Source: Chiridota heheva (lineage: Eukaryota > Echinodermata > Holothuroidea > Apodida > Chiridotidae). Taken from it: a DNA stretch of 64,000 bases. Location of the stretch: assembly GCA_020152595.1 (NCBI GenBank), contig JAIGNY010002211.1, positions 362,001 to 426,000 on the forward strand, written 5' to 3'. The notes under the pieces are model-generated. The model made no database searches and had not been told where the DNA came from. It saw only the letters and a list, made by a program, of their open reading frames with translations. Both the position numbers and the translations under genes were made by a program. Position 1 is the stretch's first letter, and every line of letters starts with the position of its first letter. Positions 50,995-62,089 of this stretch are shown here, in pieces.

Positions 50995-51041
50995 CTGTAA
51001 GGGTGAAGATGAAAATTGTACTTAATAGACATTATACAAGC

Positions 51042-51768
51042 TACGGAGCCAGGGAAGTGACATAGGAAAATCTTTCTTTATCTCGTTCCCACGAGATAAT
51101 ATTTCGTTCCCACGAGATAATATCTCGTTCCCACGAGATAATATCTCGTTCCCACGTGATAATATCTCGTTCCCAAGAGATAATATCTCGTTCCCACGAG
51201 ATAATATCTCGTTCCCACGACATAATATCTCGTTCCCACGACATAATATCTCGTTCCCACGACATAATATCTTTCCCACGAGCTAATATCTCGTTCCCAC
51301 GAGATAATATTTCGTTTCTACGACATAATATCTCGTTCCAACAAAATAATATCTCATTCCAACGAGCTAATATCTCGTTCCCACGACAAAATATCTCGTT
51401 CCCACGACATATCATCTGGGAACGATGATATCTCGTGGGAACGAGGTGATATCTCGTGGGAACGAGGTGATATCTCGTGGGAATGAAATGATATCTCTTG
51501 GGAAGGAGATGATATCTCGTGGGAACGAGATATTATCTCGTGGGAACGAGATAACATCTCGTGGGAACGAGGTAATATTTCGTGGGACCGAGATAATATC
51601 TGGTGGAAACGGGATAATATTTCGTGGGAACAGGGTAATATCTCGTGGGAACAGGGTAATATCTCGTGGGAACGAGATAAAATCTCGTGGGAACGAGATA
51701 ATATCTTGTGGGATCGAGATAAAAAAATATAAAAAAAGATTTTCCTATGTCACTTCCCGTGCTCCGTA
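51042..51768. mobile_element. Foldback element made of mirrored 21-bp hairpin arrays
   Basis: A 727-bp palindromic element. Ends: TACGGAGCCAGGGAAGTGAC at 51042 and its inverse at 51768, giving 35-bp terminal inverted repeats with two mismatches. Inside, about sixteen 21-bp units of ATCTCGTTCCCACGAGATAAT (51078-51415) face about fourteen inverted units (51421-51720). Each unit is itself a hairpin (ATCTCGT-TCCC-ACGAGAT). ACAAGC flanks both sides (51036-51041 and 51769-51774), consistent with a 6-bp target duplication. There is no coding capacity. It is probably a non-autonomous foldback/MITE-like DNA transposon; its family is unknown to me. Confidence 0.85.
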
Positions 51769-51774
51769 ACAAGC

Positions 51775-52485
51775 AGATAAGCGTATTGCATTTCTAATAC
51801 AATGGGCATAATTGCAGAATTAAGTGGCGTGGATAAACAAAGAAAGGGTGTTTTCAAGAATAGAAATTCGTGCTTTTCAGTCGTTTAAATAAGACATGAT
51901 TGCGTAAAATTGCGTAAGGTATGTATGCCGAAATATATCGGAATGTTTTACCTTGAAACGCGCATAAGGAAAAAAAATCGCGGATCTAGCTGTAAAGTGT
52001 TCCGGAAAATTATAAATAAACTTAGGAAGGAATTGGATTGTGCCATTATTATGCGGGTTGGTTATAAGCACGAAGTCTTACAAGTATATTCAAAAATATA
52101 AACAGATATTAATTCATACAAAAAGTTTAATAAAATAGCATAGTTCTTCATTTTTGGTATCATATTCATGCAACCTTACGTTGTCGTTATTCCTCGCTCT
52201 TGCACTTATTCGTTCCTGATTGTTGTCGATAATATTTCAGCCAAATAATGTTTTAATTTCTGATGAAAACAGTCATATAATAAGAAATATATCTCAGTGT
52301 AACAAAATATACAATAAAACTATTAAATGGAAAAAAATCAGCCAAAATCTGACATTAAAAAACGTTTAATTCGCTTCTAAGCAAAAACATGTTTACTATA
52401 CTTAAGCAACAGGAAACCCTCTGGACATAATAGTAGTCCACGCAGCTTGAGCGTGCTAGGATTACGTCAAAATTGAAATGAAGGG
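51775..52485. other. SLC6 intron, no gene seen
   Basis: AT-rich; the small frames at 51877-52101 are unsupported. Confidence 0.55.
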
Positions 52486-53805
52486 ATACATCCATCCATC
52501 CATCCATGTTCATTTGTAGTAGGCGCCTTTTCCATAGGATACAAAGCGCCCAGAATGCTGCCCCAAAGTTCAGTAAGTAATACATGATTAAAAAAGAAAA
52601 GTCTTAAGACGTGTTTTGAACTGTCCAAGTGAACTGGCATGGCGAATGTGTGAAGGCAAAGAGTTCCAAACATGGGGTGCTGCAGCTGAAAAAGCCCTAG
52701 AACCAGCTTTGGTGTTAGTTCTGGGTTCAGTCAGGAAGTTTTCAGAAGAGGAGCGAAGGGATCGTGCTGGTGTATAAAGTTTCAGACTGTTGGATATGTA
52801 TTCAGGTGATTGATGTATCAGGGATTTGTAGACAATAACACATGTTTTGTATAAAATTCGCTGTGACACAGGAAGCCAATGCAATTTGTTGAGCAAGGGT
52901 GAGGCATGATCACGACGACGTTTCCTGAAGATAAGCTTAGCAGCTTTATTTTGGAGTTTCTGTAGGCGATTTACATTTTTCATGGTAATACCATTCAAAA
53001 GGGAATTACAGTAGTCCAAACGTGATAGGATGAGTGATCGAACAACATAATGACAGGTTTCAACGTCAATGTACCGACGAATCTTGCCAATGTTTCTAAT
53101 GTGATAATTAATTGTTTTACTAAGTTGTGTCACATGGTTGTCCATTGACATTCTATTATCGAAAGCAACTCCCAGATTTTTAACTGAAGTGACTGGTGAG
53201 ATGCAAGTATTGCCAAAAACAAACTTGTGGTTCTCAAGGGCTTTACTAGCATTTGATGAAGAGAATATGATACACTCTGTTTTGTCCTCATTAAGTTTAA
53301 GTTTGTTTGAAATCATCCACTGTTGGATATCTTGCACACAGGAGGTCAGTTTGAATAAAGCACATTCAGCATCGATTGGAACTTTAGGGTTAAAGGCTAA
53401 GAAAATCTGTATATCATCAGCATATATGTGATACTCGATCTTGTGCTTCCGCAATATGTCACCTATTGGGATAGTATAAAGTGTGAATGACAAAGGTCCT
53501 AAAACAGAGCCTTGTGGGGTCCCATATTCAAGATTTACAGTGTTGGAGTCAGCTCCAGGAACATGGACATGGTTAGTCCGACAATTAAAATATGATGATA
53601 GCCAATCTAAAGCGTTGCCAGAAATGCCAAAGCTATGCTCAAAACGACGAAGCATGATTTGGTGGTCTAGCGTATCAAACGCGGCAGACAGATCCAACAT
53701 AAGAAATAAAATAGCTTTCTGCTGGTCGAGCGCATAAGCGGAAGAGAAACGTTTTCTTTCATCGCTTTCTATTTTTTGGAAAGTACGGGCCCTTTTTTGC
53801 ACCAA
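52486..53805 (-). mobile_element. 5'-truncated L2/CR1-like non-LTR retrotransposon
   Basis: Contains the RT open frame (52588-53805), a short 3' UTR with a GGGCGCTTTG ... AAAAGGCGCC hairpin and a terminal (ATGG)n repeat near 52510-52490, the kind of short tandem tail used by L2/CR1-type LINEs. The endonuclease and RT finger regions are missing: recognisable homology begins at about residue 20 of the frame. It lies in the same intron and orientation as DIRS copy 3, whose right end begins 28 bp away. Confidence 0.88.
52588..53805 (-). CDS. Non-LTR retrotransposon reverse transcriptase, partial
   Basis: An uninterrupted 405-codon frame. RT palm motifs are visible: LDLSAAFD (37-44), GTPQGSVLGP (95-104) and the YADD active site (128-131), followed by the thumb and the C-terminal domain LNKLHWLPVSQRILYK ... 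AFSAAAPHVWNSLPSHIR typical of L2/CR1-type elements. The first 20 or so residues do not resemble the family and come from unrelated sequence at the truncation point. The core is intact, but without endonuclease it is unlikely to be autonomous. The open frame suggests recent insertion. Confidence 0.93.
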   Translation of the reverse strand: MVQKRARTFQKIESDERKRFSSAYALDQQKAILFLMLDLSAAFDTLDHQIMLRRFEHSFGISGNALDWLSSYFNCRTNHVHVPGADSNTVNLEYGTPQGSVLGPLSFTLYTIPIGDILRKHKIEYHIYADDIQIFLAFNPKVPIDAECALFKLTSCVQDIQQWMISNKLKLNEDKTECIIFSSSNASKALENHKFVFGNTCISPVTSVKNLGVAFDNRMSMDNHVTQLSKTINYHIRNIGKIRRYIDVETCHYVVRSLILSRLDYCNSLLNGITMKNVNRLQKLQNKAAKLIFRKRRRDHASPLLNKLHWLPVSQRILYKTCVIVYKSLIHQSPEYISNSLKLYTPARSLRSSSENFLTEPRTNTKAGSRAFSAAAPHVWNSLPSHIRHASSLGQFKTRLKTFLF

Positions 53806-53832
53806 TCACGTTGGATTTTATATATATATATA

Positions 53833-54051
53833 GTAAATTTACCCCACTAAGCGTAGCGGGGATATTTACGAGAGTTATACTTACCTTCCATGCTATAATT
53901 ATGCAATCTGGTCACACGACTTGGTTCTAACGCACTTCTAACCGACCCTAAAAGACGCAGTAGCCAGCCAAGCCCTGACCTCCATAATACCTCTGTACCA
54001 CCTCACTCAACATTCCACCGAGGCCTGAACGAGAGGGGAGGCGGGCGGGAT
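53833..54051. repeat. DIRS copy 3 right inverted terminal repeat
   Basis: Begins TAAATTTACCCC with the palindrome (one change: CCCCACTAAGCG...) at 53842-53861. From CTTACCTTCCATGC onward it is the inverse of the left repeat at 60760-60905. It ends with the GAGGGGAGGCGGGCGGG stretch before the complementary region. Confidence 0.88.
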
Positions 54052-54166
54052 GCATGGAAGGTAAGTATAACTCTCGTAAATATCCCCGCTACGCTTAGCG
54101 GGGTAAATTTACTTCACGATATACCTTACCTTCCATGCTATAATTATGCAATCAGATTGCAACCGA
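54052..54166. repeat. DIRS copy 3 internal complementary region
   Basis: 54052-54112 is the reverse complement of the outer right end (53833-53893), with a perfect palindrome copy at about 54083. 54110-54166 then repeats the outer left terminus (ATACCTTACCTTCCATGC). This is the head-to-head joint of both ends. Confidence 0.9.
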
Positions 54167-54774
54167 GGAAAGAAAGGAAGGGAGTTCAGACCGAAGCACA
54201 CATTTTTTTTTTTTTTTTTTAAGGCTGGTACTGCACTCGCACTTAGTCGAAAACCCCCGTAAGGGACTAAATTCCTTCTCCCCGTAAAGACGAAAGACCT
54301 CCGAATAGGAAGTATTAGAAATAGCAACCCACTACAAGTTATGGCAAGGAAACAGAGAACACCCTGCGGAAAATAACTGAGGTAAAACGTCAACAGAACA
54401 ATGGTGACACATACGTGAAAAACACGCAAACGCAACCCGACAGTGAACAGAAACAAACTGTAAACTACGCTCAAAACGGCATGACGAAAACTCACCAAGT
54501 TCGTCAGAGGGCCGGAGCGGGTCAGAAAGCACGAAGTGAACAAAACCGTCTGTAAAGGTAAACTAAGCAGAAAACAACAGAACCGCGTTAGTAAAACGTA
54601 AACGAAACGAAATGCGCCAAAAAGCGGCAAAAATTCCGTCGGAAAAGAACGAAATAACCAGAGCCCGAACAATGGCCGAAATTATACGTTAGTGAAAATG
54701 AAGGAACGAGAAAACGTTAAGACAAATAACGTAAACAACTTCAAAAGAACGGGAATTAGAAAAGAACACCCACC
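54167..54774 (-). other. DIRS copy 3 3' non-coding region
   Basis: Follows the recombinase stop in element sense. It contains a T-run at about 54204-54222. The 187-codon hydrophobic frame at 54109-54672 has no recognisable domain and extends into the complementary region, so I treat it as chance. The same region is present in diverged form in copies 1 and 2. Confidence 0.6.
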
Positions 54775-55794
54775 TTAAGAAGGGGGTGGTCGTCTTCCAG
54801 AAAGTACGGCCCGTACAACTCCGCCCTGAAAATCCGGAATATCCACCAGATAAGCTGAGACGAATGTGGCTGGCGTTTTCCACACGGCAGCACGAAGGAC
54901 CTCGTGAAGGGGAACCTCACCAAAAAGCACAATTGACGCAGCTATGCCTCGTACCTGGTGCGCGTAAACCGAACGTTCCGCGAACAACGCGGACCTATTA
55001 TACGTGATCGCCTGAACAATCCAGCGTGAAATCGTATCACGCGAGACAGCGCGATGCGGCTGTTGGAAGGACACGAAAAGAGCGGTAACGTCCTTCCGAA
55101 AAGGTTGCGTACGCTTGATATAGTGTTTGAGACACCGAACAGGACACCAGACCTTGTCCTCTGTCGTGTCAGAAAACGTAGCGAGCGACGGAAGGAAAAT
55201 AGGTTCTGGTAAAAACTCGACCGTCTGATTCTTTGCTAAGAAGGCCGGGTCGGGCACGAGACGAACGCCCCCCGATTCAAAGCGAATATGACCCTCTTTG
55301 AGGGAAAGCGCGTGAAGAGCGCCCCTCCGCCTAGCCGAGGCTGCGGAGAGTAAAAACACAGTTTTGATCGTCAGTTCCTTGAGAGGACAATCCGGCAGAG
55401 GCTCAAACGGAGCCCGTGCCAAAGTCTCGAGGACCACCTGCATATCCCAAGGGGGAGCAAGGTTCCGAACTGAAGGCCGTTGCAAGAACATACCCTTAAT
55501 CAACCGTTCCAGAGGCTGCGCGTCGGTGACAGTCGAGCCGTCTAGGAAGCCCCGGTGGATAGCCGCTATGGCCGTTCTGAACCCCTTGACCGTATTGATG
55601 GACTTATTCAGATTAAACTGGACCAACAAAAAGTCCGCTACGTCACCAAGAGGCGCCGTATGCGGAGAAACCGATCTATCCCGGCACCAGTCTCTGAACA
55701 TTCCGAAGTCTGGAAGCATACATGCCCAAAGTGGAAGATCTCCGGCTACAGGCCGCCACTTGGGCAGCCGCCTCCGAAAGACCTTGCGACACAA
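54775..55794 (-). CDS. DIRS tyrosine recombinase
   Basis: A 339-codon frame. The conserved part starts at about residue 31 (FRDWCRDRSVSPHT), with the core-binding N-terminal domain to about 110 and the catalytic domain after it. Visible catalytic residues are the first Arg in SARRRGALHAL (155-157), the H-x-x-R motif AHQVRGIA (His279, Arg282) and the tyrosine in FVSAYL (Tyr315). Such recombinases integrate a circular DNA intermediate without a target duplication. The first 30 residues look like a shadow frame: the true upstream part (QGLSEAAAQVAACSRRSS) is in another frame of 55676-56050, so a frameshift near 55700 breaks the gene. The catalytic domain itself is intact. Confidence 0.9.
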   Translation of the reverse strand: MCRKVFRRRLPKWRPVAGDLPLWACMLPDFGMFRDWCRDRSVSPHTAPLGDVADFLLVQFNLNKSINTVKGFRTAIAAIHRGFLDGSTVTDAQPLERLIKGMFLQRPSVRNLAPPWDMQVVLETLARAPFEPLPDCPLKELTIKTVFLLSAASARRRGALHALSLKEGHIRFESGGVRLVPDPAFLAKNQTVEFLPEPIFLPSLATFSDTTEDKVWCPVRCLKHYIKRTQPFRKDVTALFVSFQQPHRAVSRDTISRWIVQAITYNRSALFAERSVYAHQVRGIAASIVLFGEVPLHEVLRAAVWKTPATFVSAYLVDIPDFQGGVVRAVLSGRRPPPS

Positions 55795-57716
55795 GAGATT
55801 CGCGGATAGAGGCCACAGTCAAATAGAGCGCTCTTGGATTGTGGTGCAGTTCGCCGGAACCCGGTATGGAGACTAACTCGTCCGTGACCGGAAGTTCGTA
55901 CGGGAAACCTGCGACAAGATGGAGCAGCTGAGGGAACCACAGTTGGCCGGGCCAATTGGGAGCCACTAGAAGAAACATGGAACACTGATCGGACACCATC
56001 TTGTTCAGTACTCTCGGCACGAGAGCGAACGGCGGGAAGGCGTAGCCCACGAAGTGGGTCTACCTGATCGTGAACGCGTCTACCGCCCAGACTCTCGAGT
56101 CGGGTGTGAGAGCGCAAAAAATTGGTAGCTTGTGGTTGTCCACGGACGCGAACAGATCCACGTCCGGGAGACCGAAGGTTAACCAGATCGCTTCGGCCAC
56201 CCGCGGGAGAAGAGCCCACTCTGTGGGGGCTCCCCGGAGGCGGGACAACAGATCCGCAATCGTGTTCTCCGTGCCTGGCGGGTGGACCGCCTGGAGCGTG
56301 ACCTTGTTCAACATGCACCAAGACAGAAGGGACTTGGCTAAGATCCAAAGGCTCCTGGATCTCGTGCCTCCCTGTCTGTTGATAAACGCCGCTACCGTGG
56401 TGTTGTCCGTGCGTATGAGAACAGTCTTGTTCCGGACCTAAGGTAGGAAGTGAACAAGAGCCCGGCGTACCGCCTCTAGTTCCAACAGATTGATGTGCCG
56501 ATCGCACCAAGCGCCCGTCCAAAATCCCGCGACCTGGGACCACGCTAAATGCGCTCCCCACCCCGTCAAAGACGCATCGGTCACCACCGACATCGAGGGT
56601 CTGACGGGCGGAAAAATCGCTCCCTGTGACAGGTGAGAGTGGACGCACCACCACCAAATGTGGGGGACCACCGCCCGCGTACGGGGAACGAGGACGCAGA
56701 GGTCTCTCCTGGATGGTACGAAATGACTCAGTAGATAAAATTGTAGATCCCGCATGTAAAACCTGCACATGGGGACCACATCTACGAGGCTGGCTAGGTA
56801 CCCCAAAAATACCAGCCAGGCTCTCGCCGGCGAGGCCGGTAACGAGAGAAGGATGTCGGCTCCCGCCCTCACGACAAGGATCCGTTCCGCCGTCGGCCAA
56901 ATACGACCGCGAGGAAAATCCAGGACCGCCCCCAGAAAAGTGGGAGTCTGAGACGGAACAAGGTTGGACTTGGCGAGGTTGATCACCCACCCTAAGTCCT
57001 GTGCCACCCGTATGACCACGTTCGTGTGTCTCGCGACGGTGGCTGCGTCTATCGCAACGATCAGCCAGTCGTCGAGGTACATAAAGATTCGGATGCCTTG
57101 CCTTCGTAAGAAGGCCGCTAGAACCCTCGTAATCCGGATGAAGACCTGGGGGCAGTCGAAAGCCCGAAGGGCAACGCCCTGAACGTGTACGTCATTCCCT
57201 CGAATTGGAACGCCAGAAAACGCCTGTGTTCCTCGAACATCGGCACATGGAGATATGCGTCCGCGAGGTCGACGGAGGTGGCCAACAGGCCCCTCGTCAA
57301 CTGAGGGAGGATGGAGCGAAAAGTCTCCATCTTGAACTTTGATTATCGGGCGCCACTTGTTCCCCTTCTTGGGGGCCAGGAAAAACGTGGACATTACGAG
57401 GTTCCTGGGAGGGTTCGGGATGAAGGTGATTCTCCCCGATTTCTGACCTCAACAACTCGGTGTGGTCGCCCAGACGAGGCGTGGGAGTGGGTCGAAAGAC
57501 CCCTCCCTGAGGCGGGGGAGACGTGAACTCTAGGCGGTAACCCTGCCGAATGGTTCGGAGCACCCACTTGTCGGTGGTGATACTTTCCCAGGCCTCAGGG
57601 TGGGTCAAAAACGCCGGCCCCTGGCCTTCCCCTTCCCTCGGGAAGAGGTACCCGCTCTGCGTGCAGCGGGGAAGGAGCGTCGACTGGTCCCCGCCCCTGC
57701 CCCTCTGCTGGTCCAC
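55676..57716 (-). pseudogene. DIRS reverse transcriptase / RNase H, frameshifted
   Basis: The polyprotein is readable in pieces across three frames. 57297-57716 has DKWVLRTIRQGYRLEF (RT N-terminus). The frame 56438-57394 starts with APKKGNKWRPII, loses the family at residue 20, resumes at about 83 and carries the active site YLDD (57079-57068) and RNase H residues TDASLTGWG (Asp273) and LLELEAVRR (Glu305). 57118-57330 holds ATSVDLADAYLHVPMFEEHR and FRALPFGLSTAPR. 56060-56314 and 55676-56050 hold the C-terminal part (DVDLFASVDNHKLP, FPPFALVPRVL). At least four frame changes are needed, so it is not functional. Confidence 0.9.
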
Positions 57717-57794
57717 AAAGTGGACTCCTGACGAGAGGGAGGAGCTGAAGAGGGCGCCGTGACAGTGGCACTGCGACGTCGGAACCGTCGCCGG

Positions 57795-58628
57795 CTAGCC
57801 GCACCCCGGCCCCGCTGAACGGGGGTTGAAGGGTGGCGACGAGCGGGAAGAGAAAGGCTTCGTCTTCGCTAACAGCTTTTGAGTCTTCCGAAGATCGTCC
57901 TGGCGGCCAGCTTGGCGCGACAGAACATCTCGGAAGTGACCAGCAAATAGGTCCCGACCCTCAGCTGGCAACCGCCGAAGGTCCGCCTGAGTGACGGCCG
58001 AGAGTCCAAGGAGAGGGAGAATATTCTCGCGTCTCTCCCGGACCGTCTTAGTGGAGGCTCGGGCAAGTTGGTCGACTGTCGCGTCGAGCAAATCCGAGAG
58101 TCCAGTTAACAGAGGCAGGGTATGTGTAAGGACGTCGGCCGGAAGATGCCTGCGCAAGACCGAGTCTAAGCCTTCTGTTACCCATACGGCAAGGGCCTGG
58201 TACTTATAACCCCGTCGGACGGCCCGGTCGACAGCTAATAGGGAAGCTTCCCTCCGCTGGACCGCAGGATCCAGAAATTTTGGAGCCTTGTCAAAGCCAG
58301 ACACAGCTGCGGTGCCGCTCGCCGGTTGGCGGAGGAGTTGCCACACTGCCTCCGGGATTCCGGGAGGCCGTATGACCTCCCGAAAATCCGTAAGCCGGAC
58401 CTGTGTGGCCCGATCAACGTTCCGGTTGAAGGCCGCCCAGTCCCTTTCCGGGACCCTAGCCCAATGTCTAATCCTGTAAATCAGGGAGGCATCAATGGGG
58501 AAATTCTTAGCCGGTGGCGTAGCATCCTTTGGGGCTGAGCTTAGCAGTCTACGTTGAGACTGCGGGCCCGCCTCGACTAGGGGATCCTCTATGACCTCCA
58601 GTTTGATTTCCCGTACCAGGAAATCCAA
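57795..58628 (-). CDS. DIRS gag-like protein, main part
   Basis: A 277-codon frame. Features: an N-terminal segment with IDASLIYRIRHWARVPERDW, a helical middle rich in Leu, Arg and Ala (RRHLPADVLTHTLPLLTGLS), and a basic, Ser/Pro-rich C-terminus (FSSRSSPPFNPRSAGPG). This is the size, position and style of DIRS ORF1. Its first quarter lies in a different frame at 58643-58981, and the two are separated by one frame change in a GGCGGGGGGA run near 58664. The methionine at 58628 is internal rather than the natural start. Confidence 0.8.
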   Translation of the reverse strand: MDFLVREIKLEVIEDPLVEAGPQSQRRLLSSAPKDATPPAKNFPIDASLIYRIRHWARVPERDWAAFNRNVDRATQVRLTDFREVIRPPGIPEAVWQLLRQPASGTAAVSGFDKAPKFLDPAVQRREASLLAVDRAVRRGYKYQALAVWVTEGLDSVLRRHLPADVLTHTLPLLTGLSDLLDATVDQLARASTKTVRERRENILPLLGLSAVTQADLRRLPAEGRDLFAGHFRDVLSRQAGRQDDLRKTQKLLAKTKPFSSRSSPPFNPRSAGPGCG

Positions 58629-58642
58629 GACCTGGGCGCACT

Positions 58643-58981
58643 TTAAGCCTGGGTGGCGGCGGCGGGGGGAGACGAAGAGGGCCTATCGGACCGTCGCTTC
58701 TCCACTTTCTCCGCCGCTCTTTGAAAGTACCGGTCGCGGTGGAGTCTGTGCTCCGACCACGCCGCTAGATCCCAATCGCTGCAAAGAGTACAGGGATTTG
58801 ACTCGCAGCATAATCTGCACGCATAACACGTGAGATGGATGTCACCGGAGCGTAATTTAAAGAAGCGTTTGCACGCTACGCATCGCGGGACATCCTGGGT
58901 GTGTAAAACATCGACACTCGGGGACCTGTCCTCCATGTCCATGATACTGGTGAAAATAAATACGGAACTTATAACGTTCAA
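58643..58981 (-). pseudogene. DIRS gag N-terminal cysteine-rich segment
   Basis: 112 codons. A likely start is the Met-Asp-Met-Glu at about residue 14. A zinc-binding-like region follows: CVACKRFF, then DIHLTCYACRLCCESNPCTL and CSDWDLAAWSEHR, resembling the Cys/His cluster at the start of DIRS gag proteins. The frame ends by shifting in a C-run just before the main gag frame. The same segment occurs broken in copy 1 at 15847-16190 and, further degraded, four more times there. Confidence 0.78.
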
Positions 58982-60760
58982 CGTAGACAGTCTTAAATGC
59001 GTTCACACGAGCCGTGGAACTGCGTAGCTAATGGCTACGGGACCAAGAAGAAAAATAGCTGCCAATGCTATACTTCTTGTCAAGAATGTCACCTGACCAC
59101 GTAGCTAGTGGGCGTATAACCGGATTAAACCGTACGATGTACGTTAATCTGTTAAATACGGACCCGTGTAAACACAGGCCGCGGAACCGTCCGCCCCGTA
59201 ACAACGGGCCGCGGAACCGTCCAATGGAACCGTCCGCCCCGTAACAACGGGCCGCGGAACTGTATGGACTCCCGGAACCGTATGGAACCGTCCCCGGAAC
59301 CGCACAATGCCCGCAAATAGGGCTGCGGAACCGTCAGGGACTGTCCAACGGAACCGTATGGAACCGTGTTTATGGAACCGTCTCTATGGAACCGGCCCCC
59401 GGAACCGCACTTTGCCCGCAAATAGAGCTGCGGAACCGTCTGGGACCGTCCAACGGAACCTTATCGACCCGTCAATAGGATCTTACTACAACTTAGGCGA
59501 CGCGTTAACGCCCCTAAAAGGTTATCTCTCTCTCTTACCGTTACCGCTCTAGGCGCAACGCCTCTAAGAGCGTAACCTTCTCAGTCAATTTCTTTTATAT
59601 CTGAAAAGAGAAGAACATATATCCATGCGTACATACACAAATACGGCAAAGTAAGTATGATCTTACGGACACGCTAAAGAGAGACGAGGCATAGCAGTCT
59701 AAACAGAACATCAAAACTTTCTTAAACAGAAATTTTTTTCACTGAAAATAAATTTCTTAAGAGAAGAACGTATGTCCATGCGTACAAACCTAAATACGGC
59801 AAAGTAACTATGATCTTACGGACACGCTAAAGAGAGACGAGGCATAGCATTCTAAACAGAACAACAACACTTGCTTTCACAGAAAAAAAATTTAAACGAA
59901 AAAATTTCCTATCTGAAAAACTTTAGAAACCCGAGAAAACGCATCCAACGTTATGACTTTACAAGTGCCGGGGTAGCGTGGGAACACCAACCACTGTGTA
60001 CTTGAGGTCTGTAAAGATAAAAAGGAAAGATTAGTTTCCCTGTAATTAGGTCGTCGGAGAGACCCACCCACGGTCTCTCCAACACCCCAATTTCAATCCT
60101 GAAAATTAAATATTTTATCTCAAATCTGTGTAAGAAAAATAAAAATATTCATATGCTGTTAACGTGAAAACGAAAATAAGCTCGCTTGTAACAACTGTAG
60201 CTCCCTAGAGTTGTTACAGGGCGACTCCACGAACACCCAACGGTGACTACGACCCAATGCGCATGCGCCAAAATCGAAAAAGGGAAATTGGCCTGCATAC
60301 GAGGTGTACTGAAATATCCTAACGTGCTAAACACTATACATAGTATAACGCTAGGGTCACCTCGAGGCGGGTGGGGCTAAGGGAAAAAAGACGAATTCCC
60401 GGGGCGAGAGGTCCCCTAGACAGGCACAACCTGTGCTCTAGGACCTAAAACACCCACCACGAGAGTAGGACGCTCTCGAACTAGCCACTCACTTTGTACG
60501 AATGGAGACAAAAACCCGCTATCCTAAGTGTAGGCTACACGGGTAAAGTCGTGTAGGTCGGCCGAAGAAATCTCGGACCCATGGCTACCTCGTCTTACCT
60601 CGAAAGACTTGAACAGGCGAGCCGGATGAGAGAGGGCAGCGTAAAAACCCTCCAGGTAGAAGCTGCAAAGGAGAAACGAGTTAGAAAAAGGTTAAATCAT
60701 TATAGAATAAAAATGACCAGTTTCAGCGATGTTGTGCAAACAACGCGCTGAAAAAGAGTG
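58982..60760 (-). other. DIRS copy 3 5' leader
   Basis: Non-coding. Contains one leader module (58970-59145), two or three GC-rich CCGTAACAACGGGCCGCGGA units (59170-59250), a variant array to about 59490, a short (TC)n run, the CTCTAGGCG / CGCCTCTAAGAG hairpin (about 59550) and two AAGAGAAGAACRTAT..CGGCAAAGTAA blocks (from about 59595 and 59758). Probably promoter and 5' UTR. Confidence 0.65.
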
Positions 60761-61385
<625 letters not shown>

Positions 61386-61641
61386 TCCCAGAACTGTTGT
61401 GCGGGTGATTCACCGAATGCTTTGAGAAGCTCTGTTCCATTATGATTGATGAAATAACCTTTTGAAGCATTTGCCTGCAACGCAGGGTCATTGCAGAGCT
61501 CGTTTGTCCAGTACCCACTGCAGTCACCCCAAGGAAGTTTCAAGGTGAAAGATGAAAAGAGGTAAAAGAAGACCCAGCTGCAAATGACGATGTAATAGCA
61601 ACAAAAAAAGAAAGCTATTGTGAATGCTGCGTAGCCAACAC
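61386..61641 (-). CDS. SLC6 exon: TM3 and extracellular loop 2
   Basis: Two leading bases (Gly codon), 84 codons, two trailing bases that give Glu with the next exon; acceptor CAG at 61644-61642, donor GTATGT at 61385. It encodes VGYAAFTIAFFFCCYYIVIC, then SWVFFYLFSSFTLKLPWGDC and a long extracellular loop. The TM3 tyrosine pair (CYYIVI) that contacts substrate in the family is present. Loop 2 has the conserved disulfide cysteines (WGDC ... ELC) and two sequons (NAS, NGT) for N-glycosylation, and ends FGESPAQQFW. Earlier exons are outside the window. Confidence 0.95.
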
Positions 61642-62089
61642 CTGGGGATGAAAAGATGACAGAAACAAATATTTGATTATTTGACAATACAAAACAGAGT
61701 CCTTTGAATAGAATCATCAATCAAGTATTTTAAACTGCACTTTTTTTCAAAAGTTATATGCTCATTATCTATTTTATTTCAACTTCACAGAAGGCAGGGC
61801 ACCCTCATTCAACAGGGAACTACCAGCATAGTCAGCTAGTCAGACACTCAATGTTAAACTTACTGTGTCAATCTCCCATTGGGAAGTTGGGTCAAATAAA
61901 TAAATATGTTTCAAGAAGCTTATACAACTTCCGGTATCACTTAAAACGTTTGCCATAAACTGATAAACAGATAAATGTAAGATTGAAGGAACGTAAGCTG
62001 GATCAGGCCTATCACCTATGCTTGAAAAATGTGTAAAAATCATGAAATATTAACATACAAAACCGCATCAAACCAATTAGAAATCAGTG
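61642..62089. other. SLC6 intron, no gene seen
   Basis: AT-rich, with no exon for TM1-2 recognised on the minus strand. Confidence 0.5.

Noticed and set aside
51078..51720. CRISPR-like appearance of the regular short repeats
   Set aside because: Units are directly adjacent with no variable spacers, the array inverts at its centre and the genome is eukaryotic; the 16-bp array at 33632 likewise has no spacers.
54109..54672. 187-codon hydrophobic frame in the 3' part of DIRS copy 3
   Set aside because: Runs through the non-coding region, a T-run read as poly-Lys and the complementary region; not conserved as a frame in copies 1 and 2.
55364..55876. 170-codon plus-strand frame
   Set aside because: Antisense shadow of the recombinase on the minus strand.
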